NCBI GenBank assembly: GCA_043738095.1
Contig: JAYSZI010000002.1
Coordinates: forward strand, 1 to 36,715
Direction: 5' to 3'
DNA length: 36,715 nucleotides
Source of the DNA: Lysobacter_K sp043738095
GTDB lineage: Bacteria; Pseudomonadota; Gammaproteobacteria; Xanthomonadales; Xanthomonadaceae
The notes beneath the pieces were generated by a model. It had not been told where the DNA came from and ran no database searches. It saw only the letters and a list, made by a program, of their open reading frames with translations. Position numbers and translations under genes: made by a program. This document shows, piece by piece, positions 17,542 through 24,037 of the stretch (the first letter of the stretch is position 1; every line of letters begins with the position of its first letter).

Positions 17542-18546
17542 TCACGGCAACGGCACCAGCCGCAGCAGTTCCGCCGTCAGCCGATCCCCATCCCAACCCT
17601 CGGCGGTAGCTTCATAGCTGGGCAGGATGCGATGGCGCAACACGTCCGGAGCAATCGCGCGGACGTCATCGGGGGTAACGAAATCGCGACCGGCGAGCCA
17701 CGCATGCGCGCGGGCACAGCGCTCCAACGCGATCGAGCCACGCGGACTCGCACCCCAGGCGATGCGTTTGCCCAAGGTCGGGTCGTAGCGTGCAGCATCG
17801 CGCGAGGCCAGCACCAGTTCGATCAGGTAACGTTCGACCGCCGGAGCCACATGCAGCTCCAACGTCGCTGCACGCGCGGCGAAAACATCGGCAAGCGCAA
17901 GGCGCTGCACAGGAGCCTGGATCGACTGCATCGACATGCGCGCACGCTCGCGCGCCAAGCGCAGAATTTCGGTTTCCGACGCGGCTTCCGGATATCCGAT
18001 CCGCACGTACATCAGGAAGCGGTCGAGCTGCGCCTCCGGCAGCGGGAACGTGCCTTCCTGCTCGATCGGATTCTGGGTCGCCATAACGAGGAACAGCGCC
18101 GGCAACGGATAAGTCGCGCGGCCGACTGTTACCTGACGCTCGCCCATCGCCTCCAGCAACGCCGACTGGACCTTGGCCGGGGCGCGATTGATCTCGTCGG
18201 CAAGCAGGATCGGATGGAAGATCGGCCCGGACTGGAACTCGAAACGGCCGTCCTGCGGCCGCCACACCTCGGTGCCGGTGAGGTCGGCTGGCAACAGGTC
18301 CGGGGTGAACTGCACACGGGCGAAATCGGCTTCCAACCGCGCCGCCAGCGCGCGGATCGCGCTCGTCTTGGCAAGACCTGGTGCGCCTTCGACCAGTAAG
18401 TGGCCATCGGCCAGCAGCGCGATCAATAGGCGTTCGATCAGAGCTGATTGCCCCACGATTTCCGCCGATAGGGCCTCGCGCAACGTTCCAAACGCAGCGT
18501 GCAAGCGCTGCCCATCGGCAGGGCGATGATCGGGCGATGTGTCCAT
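17542..18546 (-). CDS. MoxR family AAA+ ATPase
   Basis: This cytosolic AAA+ ATPase of 334 residues belongs to the MoxR (ATPase_3) family. It has Walker A GAPGLAKT (54-61), Walker B ILLADEINRA (Asp117, Glu118), and the sensor region ATQNPIEQEGTFPLPEAQLDRF. The C-terminal lid contains GASPRGSIALERCARAHA. MoxR proteins act as chaperone-like remodellers for VWA-domain proteins, and the downstream genes encode DUF58, DUF4381, two VWA proteins and BatD. This is the first gene of the operon. The ATG at 18546 is preferred over the upstream in-frame ATG because the extra 13 residues are not conserved in type and a GAGA lies shortly before it. Confidence 0.94.
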   Translation of the reverse strand: MDTSPDHRPADGQRLHAAFGTLREALSAEIVGQSALIERLLIALLADGHLLVEGAPGLAKTSAIRALAARLEADFARVQFTPDLLPADLTGTEVWRPQDGRFEFQSGPIFHPILLADEINRAPAKVQSALLEAMGERQVTVGRATYPLPALFLVMATQNPIEQEGTFPLPEAQLDRFLMYVRIGYPEAASETEILRLARERARMSMQSIQAPVQRLALADVFAARAATLELHVAPAVERYLIELVLASRDAARYDPTLGKRIAWGASPRGSIALERCARAHAWLAGRDFVTPDDVRAIAPDVLRHRILPSYEATAEGWDGDRLTAELLRLVPLP

Positions 18547-18703
18547 GGGGTTCTCGGCAGTGTGCACCAGCCGATTCTGACCCAACGAGGGCGCCGTGGT
18601 TCAAGTAGCAACCCGCTCGTTCAGGACCAGGCCACGGGTGGGTTGGGCGCTTCTTCTCCCGTGGCGCCAGCCACCGGGTACCAAGCACCAGGAAGCAGGC
18701 ACC

Positions 18704-18731
18704 AAAGAGAAACGGGGCCCGAAGGCCCCGT
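18704..18731 (-). terminator. Terminator of the pil operon
   Basis: On the minus strand, ACGGGGCC and GGCCCCGT (arms 18724-18731 and 18712-18719) enclose a TTCG tetraloop, then a T-rich TTTCTCTTT. It lies 26 bp past the pilQ stop, between pilQ and moxR. Confidence 0.8.
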
Positions 18732-18756
18732 CCAGAAAACAATTCTGTGCCGTAGA

Positions 18757-20748
18757 TCAGTTGCGCTGCGCGACCTGTAACACCTTGGGCGTCACGAAGA
18801 TCAACAACTCGGCCTTTTCCTTGCGGCGGCCCTTCTTCTTGAATAGGTTGCCCAGGAAAGGTACATCGCCGAGGAATGGCACCTTGCTCACGTCGCTGCT
18901 GTCACGGAATTCGTATACGCCGCCGATCACTACCGTCTGGCCGTCCTCGACCAGCACCGCGGTGTTGATCGAACGTTTGTTGATCTGCGGTACGTCACCG
19001 ATCGAGGTGTCGACAAAGCCGGCAATCTCGTCTTTTTTGACATTCATGTTGAGGAACACGCGGCCGTCGTTGGTGATCGTCGGGGTCACTCGCATCTCCA
19101 GCAGCACATCTTTGAACTGGACGCTCGGTTGGGCAACGCCGCCGGCCTGGGCTGGCTGTAGGGTCACGTAGCCCACTTCCTGGCCTTGGCTGATCACCGC
19201 TTCGCGTTGGTTGCTGGTGACAATGCGCGGATTGGAGATGACTTCGCCGCGGCCCTCGGCCTGCATCGCGGATAGCTCAACATCCAGAGCGTAGCCAGCA
19301 TTGAGGATCGACAAAGCGACCGAGCCCGCCGGATTCAGCACCCCGAGATTGCTCATCAGGCCGCGGGTGATCGCCCCCATGACTCTGGGGTTCGGCGGGG
19401 GATCGGCACTATTTTGGTTAGCGGCGTCAAGCACGGAATTCTGCGTGGCAATGTTGTTTTCGATCGAGCTGTTGAAGTAACCCTTGCCACCATTAGTTAC
19501 GCCCGAAATGCCGAACTTGGCGCCCAACTCGCGCGAGAACGTCTCGTTTGCGATGACCACGCGGGCCTCGATCAGGACCTGGTCGACCGGACGATCGATC
19601 ACCCGGATCAGCTCCCGCATCTGCGCGACCTTCTTCGGAATATCGCTGATCATGAGCGTATTGGTGCGCTCGTCGGCGACTAGGCGACCGCGCGATGACA
19701 GGAAGCCGCTGTCGCTGGCACCGCCACCACCTCCACCACCGGCACCGCCGCCACCTGCTGCCCCGCCGCCGCTACCGCTTCCGATTCCCTTGGCCTCGCT
19801 CAACTGTTTGGCGATCTGCACGGCGCTGTGATAATTGATCTGGATGTACTCGGTGACCATGTCGACGCGGTTGTCGATCGCGATACGCGCGTCTTCCTTG
19901 TCCTGCTCGTACTTGGCCACTTCTGCCTGGGGCGCGATCCACACCACGTTGCCGCTGCGACGCTTGTCGAGGCCCTTGGCTTGCAGGACCACGTCCAGGG
20001 CCTGATCCCACGGCACGTTGACCAAGCGCAGGGTGACGTTGCCCTGCACCGTGTCCGACGCGACGATGTTGAGATTGGACTCCTCTGCAATCAGCTGCAG
20101 CACGGTGCGCACGGGTACGTCCTGGAAGTTGAACGTCACCGGGCGGCCGCTGTAGGCACGGGTCGAGGTCGAGCCCATGACCTGCCCCATCGCCGCGGTG
20201 GCACCGACCGCGCGCTTGCTGCCCGCGGCGCGAGGCACGATCTCGACGACATAATCGCGGCCGCTCTGATAGGCCATCGACTCGAACGCGCCGCTGGTGT
20301 TGAGCACCAGTTGCGTGCCGTTACCGGCTACGCGCGCGTCGATGCTCTGCACAGGCGTGGCGAAGTCGGTCACGTTCAACGGCTTCTGAAGGTTCGCCGG
20401 CAGCTGGGCGTTGCCGACGTCGATTACCACCGTCGAGCCTTGAGTGCGCAGATCCGGCGCGGCGCCGTCGCCACTAAAACGCAGGGTCAGCCGGCCCGCG
20501 CCGCTATCGCCACGTTTGAAATCAATGTTCGACACCATGATCGCACCCGGCAAACGCTTGCCGGGGTCGGCATTGGGAGTAGGGGCCAGCTGAGCCACGA
20601 ACGTCGGCACGAAACCGCCTGCCGTCGTCGGCGCGGCTGCATGCACCGCGCTCATGGCGGCGACGAGGCCGAGGACAAGCCCCGCACCCGCAGGAAGGAG
20701 CAAGGGGCGCCGGGCAGGCCGCGAGCGTGTGGCGTTGAATACGGTCAT
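18757..20748 (-). CDS. pilQ: Type IV pilus secretin PilQ
   Basis: This is the outer-membrane secretin through which the pilus passes. The 663-residue protein has an N-terminal export signal (about 1-38), one AMIN domain (about 68-172), an STN/N0 domain (about 205-262, FNFQDVPVRTVLQLIAEESNLNIV), an N1 domain (about 300-390) interrupted by a Gly-rich stretch (323-345), and the secretin domain to the end (VISNPRIVTSNQREAVISQG; VEDGQTVVIGGVY; VPFLGDVPFLGNLFKKK). It has only one AMIN domain, where several PilQ proteins have two. The start at 20748 is favoured by AGGGGA 7 bases upstream; an earlier ATG at 20766 overlaps the pilP stop but has no such site. Confidence 0.96.
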   Translation of the reverse strand: MTVFNATRSRPARRPLLLPAGAGLVLGLVAAMSAVHAAAPTTAGGFVPTFVAQLAPTPNADPGKRLPGAIMVSNIDFKRGDSGAGRLTLRFSGDGAAPDLRTQGSTVVIDVGNAQLPANLQKPLNVTDFATPVQSIDARVAGNGTQLVLNTSGAFESMAYQSGRDYVVEIVPRAAGSKRAVGATAAMGQVMGSTSTRAYSGRPVTFNFQDVPVRTVLQLIAEESNLNIVASDTVQGNVTLRLVNVPWDQALDVVLQAKGLDKRRSGNVVWIAPQAEVAKYEQDKEDARIAIDNRVDMVTEYIQINYHSAVQIAKQLSEAKGIGSGSGGGAAGGGGAGGGGGGGASDSGFLSSRGRLVADERTNTLMISDIPKKVAQMRELIRVIDRPVDQVLIEARVVIANETFSRELGAKFGISGVTNGGKGYFNSSIENNIATQNSVLDAANQNSADPPPNPRVMGAITRGLMSNLGVLNPAGSVALSILNAGYALDVELSAMQAEGRGEVISNPRIVTSNQREAVISQGQEVGYVTLQPAQAGGVAQPSVQFKDVLLEMRVTPTITNDGRVFLNMNVKKDEIAGFVDTSIGDVPQINKRSINTAVLVEDGQTVVIGGVYEFRDSSDVSKVPFLGDVPFLGNLFKKKGRRKEKAELLIFVTPKVLQVAQRN

Positions 20749-20762
20749 CGTGCTTCCCCTAA

Positions 20763-21317
20763 TCATTGATCTTCCAACGCGAGTGTTGCCGGACGTTCCA
20801 GCCAGCCACCTGCGCCATCGGGCACCAGTTCCACCAACTCAACGCGATCCTCATAAATCCCGGTGACGCGACCATCGGCCTGACCCATGTAAACCCCGGG
20901 CCGCACTCGGTACGTCACCTTGTCCGGCGCCATTACCAAAGCCACCAGGCTGCTGCCGCGACCGAGCGTGCCGACCATGTCGAGGCTATCCAGCGGGAAT
21001 TGCTCGAGCGTCTGCTTGCGTCGCACCGAGTCGGGGCGCGGGCCGTTGCCGCCACTTTGATCGGTGAACGCGGCGCTGAACGGGTCGCGCAAGGTTTGCG
21101 CTGCGTACTCGAACGTCTCGAACTGTTGCATCACCGGCAACGGGTCGAGCGCCGGGGCTGGGCGCGCCTTGACTTCAGCTATAAAGGTTTCGAGGTTCGG
21201 CGCGCCACCGGGCGTGCTGGTGACGCCACGTGTGCAGCCCGCTAGTGCGAGCACCAGAATCACCGCGATACCGTAGTTGCGCGCATGTGCGGGTCGACGA
21301 AGGTGAAATATGCGCAT
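20763..21317 (-). CDS. pilP: Type IV pilus lipoprotein PilP
   Basis: This inner-membrane lipoprotein of 184 residues joins the PilNO heterodimer to PilQ. The N-terminus is a lipoprotein signal with the lipobox LAGC, the lipidated residue being Cys28. After a flexible segment comes the conserved RDPFSAAF motif. The C-terminal beta domain follows (LDSLDMVGTLGRGSSLVALVMAPDKVTYRVRPGVYMGQADGRV, residues about 112-155), typical of PilP. The ATG at 21317 begins one base after the pilO stop and has a G-rich ribosome site inside pilO. It is the fourth gene of the pilMNOPQ operon. Confidence 0.95.
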   Translation of the reverse strand: MRIFHLRRPAHARNYGIAVILVLALAGCTRGVTSTPGGAPNLETFIAEVKARPAPALDPLPVMQQFETFEYAAQTLRDPFSAAFTDQSGGNGPRPDSVRRKQTLEQFPLDSLDMVGTLGRGSSLVALVMAPDKVTYRVRPGVYMGQADGRVTGIYEDRVELVELVPDGAGGWLERPATLALEDQ

Positions 21318-21318
21318 G

Positions 21319-21987
21319 TCAGCCCCCCGCCTTCTTGGTGGCGTCGTCGGTCGCCGCCTGTTGTTCGGCCATTTCCTCTTCATCGAGGTAGCGGTAGGTT
21401 TTTACCGTGCCAGCCAGTTCCAACGCGCCGTTGGGCGTAATGGTGTCGTCTTTGCCCGGCCTTGGCTTCAGCGAGATATCGTGCATGGTCAGGATCACCA
21501 CGCGCGGTAGCGACGCCACGCCGCTGACGAACGCGCCGAACTGGTGGTAGGTGCCCACCATACGCAGGGCGATCGGCTTCTCGGCGTAGAACTCCTTGGG
21601 CTGCTCAGCACCGGGCTGGAACAATTCATTGGAAATGCCGGTGGCGAGCGCGGTCTGGGAGATATCCACGATCAGGTCTGGCATCTCGGTCTTGCTGGGC
21701 AGTTGGCGCAGCATCTGTTGCAACTGCTGTTCCATCTGCGCGAGTTGCTGCTTGAGCAGATCAAGGTTGGCTGCGCGGCCCTGTTTGGTCTCGAACTCGG
21801 TACGCAGCTCGGCTTCCTGGCGCTCAAGACCCTCCAGCTCGGTCTTCTTGTCGCTGACGAACAGGTACCAGGCCAAACCAACGATCAGCAGGGCGATCAC
21901 CGCGCACAGGCCGATCTTGGCCTGTTGTGGCCAGCCGCCGATGTTGTGGAAGTCGAGTTCCTTGAGCGAAACCTTTTTCTTGCTCAC
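21319..21987 (-). CDS. pilO: Type IV pilus inner-membrane protein PilO
   Basis: This bitopic membrane protein of 222 residues has a short cytoplasmic N-terminus, one membrane helix (about 25-43, LCAVIALLIVGLAWYLFV), a long coiled coil (about 48-95, rich in Leu, Gln and Glu), and a ferredoxin-like periplasmic domain (PDLIVDISQTALATGISNELFQPG onward). It pairs with PilN and binds PilP in the pilus alignment complex. The start codon is GTG at 21987, overlapping the pilN stop as GTGA. The C-terminal tail (about 200-222) is acidic and Ala/Gln-rich and probably disordered. Confidence 0.95.
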   Translation of the reverse strand: MSKKKVSLKELDFHNIGGWPQQAKIGLCAVIALLIVGLAWYLFVSDKKTELEGLERQEAELRTEFETKQGRAANLDLLKQQLAQMEQQLQQMLRQLPSKTEMPDLIVDISQTALATGISNELFQPGAEQPKEFYAEKPIALRMVGTYHQFGAFVSGVASLPRVVILTMHDISLKPRPGKDDTITPNGALELAGTVKTYRYLDEEEMAEQQAATDDATKKAGG

Positions 21988-22721
21988 GGCGCGGCTCCTG
22001 CGGTGGCGGGTGCGGCAGCCGGGGCTGCGGGCGGGGTCACCGGTGCCGGATCAGCTGCAGGCGGCGAGACCGGAGCGGCTTCCGGCGTCGTCGGCGCGGG
22101 CGTAGCGGCCGGTGCCCCCGGCAGCGGCGCGGCGTCGACCGGATCGGGCTCGCCGTCGCCATTCTCGTCCTTCGGCGCATTCGGATTGGCGAGCTTGACC
22201 TGCAGCTTGAACTCGTAGGGCAGGCCCTTGTCGGTGCCCTTGGCCTCGATGATCGATAGCTCCGGGTTGGTCATCCAGCCTGACCCTTCGAGCGTACGCA
22301 GGTAGGTACTGACCCTGGCGTTGGACTGCGAACGTCCTTCCAGCGTGAGGATCGCGTCGTCCTGCTTGATTGAAGTCAGCACCACGCCGTCCGGGATCGT
22401 ACGCACCAGCGAGTCGAACAGGTGCACCATCTGCGATCGGTTGGCTTGCAGTTGCTCGATCACTTCCTTGCGGGCGAGCAGCTTGGATTTTTTCTTGTCG
22501 AGCTCTTCGATCTCCACGATTTGCTTGTCGAGCTGGGTGATCTGGTCCCGCAGGTACGCGTTGCGTTCGTTCTGGCCGCTGATCTGGCCGCTGTAGAAGG
22601 TGATGATCAGGAACGACAGCACGACGGCGGCGACCGCGGCCACGCCAAGCATGACGCCGAATTCCTTCTGCCGTTGCTTGCGTCGTTCCGCGCGCCAAGG
22701 GAGCAGGTTGATGCGTGCCAT
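21984..22721 (-). CDS. pilN: Type IV pilus inner-membrane protein PilN
   Basis: PilN begins with the family motif MARINLLPWR, which binds the groove of PilM in the cytoplasm. A basic stretch and one membrane helix (about 22-42) follow, then a coiled coil (about 50-95) and a ferredoxin-like periplasmic domain ending near residue 180. After this comes an unusual extension of about 65 residues: a polar segment with the acidic loop DENGDGEPD and then a tail made almost wholly of Ala and Pro with some Thr and Val. The extension makes the protein longer (245 residues) than the usual 180-200. Its start overlaps the pilM stop as TGATG. Confidence 0.95.
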   Translation of the reverse strand: MARINLLPWRAERRKQRQKEFGVMLGVAAVAAVVLSFLIITFYSGQISGQNERNAYLRDQITQLDKQIVEIEELDKKKSKLLARKEVIEQLQANRSQMVHLFDSLVRTIPDGVVLTSIKQDDAILTLEGRSQSNARVSTYLRTLEGSGWMTNPELSIIEAKGTDKGLPYEFKLQVKLANPNAPKDENGDGEPDPVDAAPLPGAPAATPAPTTPEAAPVSPPAADPAPVTPPAAPAAAPATAGAAP

Positions 22722-23779
22722 CAGTCGAAGCTCCTCAGGGCCAGGCCGCAGGCGATCATCAGCGCGGGCGCGTCTTGGGCGAGCGCATGGGCCTGCACCC
22801 GCGGGCCGAGCGTCATGTGCGCGAGCGGGTTTGCGATCAGGGTCGGCACGCCCAGTTGCTCCTCGACCATCGGGCCGATACCGGCGATGGACGCGCAGCC
22901 ACCGGCGACGACGATTTGGTCGACGCGATTGAATTCACTACCGGCATAGAAGAACTGCAGCAGGCGGCTGACCTGCTGGACCATCGCTTCCTTGAACGGC
23001 TCCAGCACCTCGGCCTGATAGCTCTCCGGCAGGCCACCCTGGCGTTTGGCCAGGCCGGCTTCGTCGTAGCTCAGGCCGTAGCGGCGCATCACTTCGTCGG
23101 TCAGTTGTTTGCCGCCGAACACCTGCTCGCGGCTGTAGATCGTGCGGCCATTGCGCAGCACGTTCAGCGTGGTCATGGTCGCGCCGGAGTCGATCAGGGC
23201 AACCAGACCGTCGCGCGGGGCGCTGAGCTGGTCGATCAGCAGCGCGAACGCGTTCTCGATCGCGAACGCTTCGACGTCCATCACCCGCGGCGTCAACCCC
23301 CCCAGTTCGAGCGCCGAGGCGCGCACCTCGATGTTCTCCGAGCGCGAGGCGGCCAACAGCACCTGCACCGAGTCGGGTGTGTTGGGCATCGGGCCGAGCA
23401 CTTCGAAGTCGAAGTTCACTTCCTCGATCGGGTAGGGCACGTAGTTGACCGCTTCGAGCTCAATCTGCGATTCCAGCTCGTCGTCATCCAGATCGGCTGG
23501 CATCGGGATCATCTTGGTGATCACCGCCGAACCCGAGACGGCAGCGACGGCGTACTTCGCGCGGGTGCCGGAGCGCGCTACGGCGCGCTTGATGGCTTCC
23601 CCCACGGCCTCGACTTCGACGATGTTCTTCTCGACCACAGCGTTGGGTGGCAGCGGCTCGACGGCGTAGTGCTCGACGCGATAACGGTTGCCCGCCCGGG
23701 AGAGCTGCAACAGCTTCACCGCGGTGGAACTGATGTCCACACCGACAAGGGCCGGCTGGCTTTTAGTAATCACGCCCAC
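22721..23779 (-). CDS. pilM: Type IV pilus actin-like ATPase PilM
   Basis: This cytoplasmic actin-fold protein of 352 residues binds the N-terminus of PilN and links the pilus motor to the envelope. Actin-like motifs are visible: VGVDISSTAVKLLQL (phosphate 1), ALIDSGATMTTLNV (phosphate 2), and IVVAGGCASIAG (adenosine). It is the first gene of the pil operon. The start is GTG at 23779, with GGGGAGA about 6 bases upstream. It is transcribed from the sigma-70 promoter at 23831-23859, and an inverted repeat lies in its leader. Confidence 0.95.
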   Translation of the reverse strand: MGVITKSQPALVGVDISSTAVKLLQLSRAGNRYRVEHYAVEPLPPNAVVEKNIVEVEAVGEAIKRAVARSGTRAKYAVAAVSGSAVITKMIPMPADLDDDELESQIELEAVNYVPYPIEEVNFDFEVLGPMPNTPDSVQVLLAASRSENIEVRASALELGGLTPRVMDVEAFAIENAFALLIDQLSAPRDGLVALIDSGATMTTLNVLRNGRTIYSREQVFGGKQLTDEVMRRYGLSYDEAGLAKRQGGLPESYQAEVLEPFKEAMVQQVSRLLQFFYAGSEFNRVDQIVVAGGCASIAGIGPMVEEQLGVPTLIANPLAHMTLGPRVQAHALAQDAPALMIACGLALRSFD

Positions 23780-23791
23780 AGATTTCTCCCC

Positions 23792-23826
23792 TAGCCACAG
23801 TCGCTTACACGCACTTTGTGTGGCTA
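23792..23826. promoter_or_regulatory. Inverted repeat in the pilM leader
   Basis: The arms TAGCCACA (23792-23799) and TGTGGCTA (23819-23826) are perfect and separated by 19 bases. They lie between the pilM -10 element and its ribosome site, the right arm covering the likely transcription start. This could be an operator or an RNA hairpin in the leader. Confidence 0.5.
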
Positions 23827-23830
23827 CGCT

Positions 23831-23859
23831 TAAATAACGGACTTTTCACAGGCTGGCAA
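23831..23859 (-). promoter_or_regulatory. pilM: Sigma-70 promoter of pilMNOPQ
   Basis: On the minus strand, TTGCCA (23854-23859) is followed after 17 bases by TATTTA (23831-23836). The expected start of transcription is near 23824, about 45 bases before the pilM GTG. Confidence 0.7.
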
Positions 23860-23971
23860 CTACTAGTTTCGAAACCGTGATGGTGTAGCCAAAAAAAATA
23901 GGCCCAGGGATCGCGAATTCAGGCAACGGGGGCCACCGCTCGCAACGGTCAAATTCCTCGTTAAGACCTCG

Positions 23972-24000
23972 TTCGACGCACCCCACTGCTCCTCTATACT
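23972..24000 (+). promoter_or_regulatory. ponA: Sigma-70 promoter of ponA
   Basis: TTCGAC (23972-23977), a 17-base spacer and TATACT (23995-24000) form a good match to the consensus. They are placed 37 bp before the ponA start codon. Confidence 0.75.
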
Positions 24001-24037
24001 CCACGGCCACCACAACCCGCAATCGGAACCCGCTTCG

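Noticed and set aside
19727..19790. Repeated CCACC/GCC units resembling a microsatellite or CRISPR-like array
   Set aside because: They are codons of the Gly-rich stretch of PilQ, not an array with spacers.
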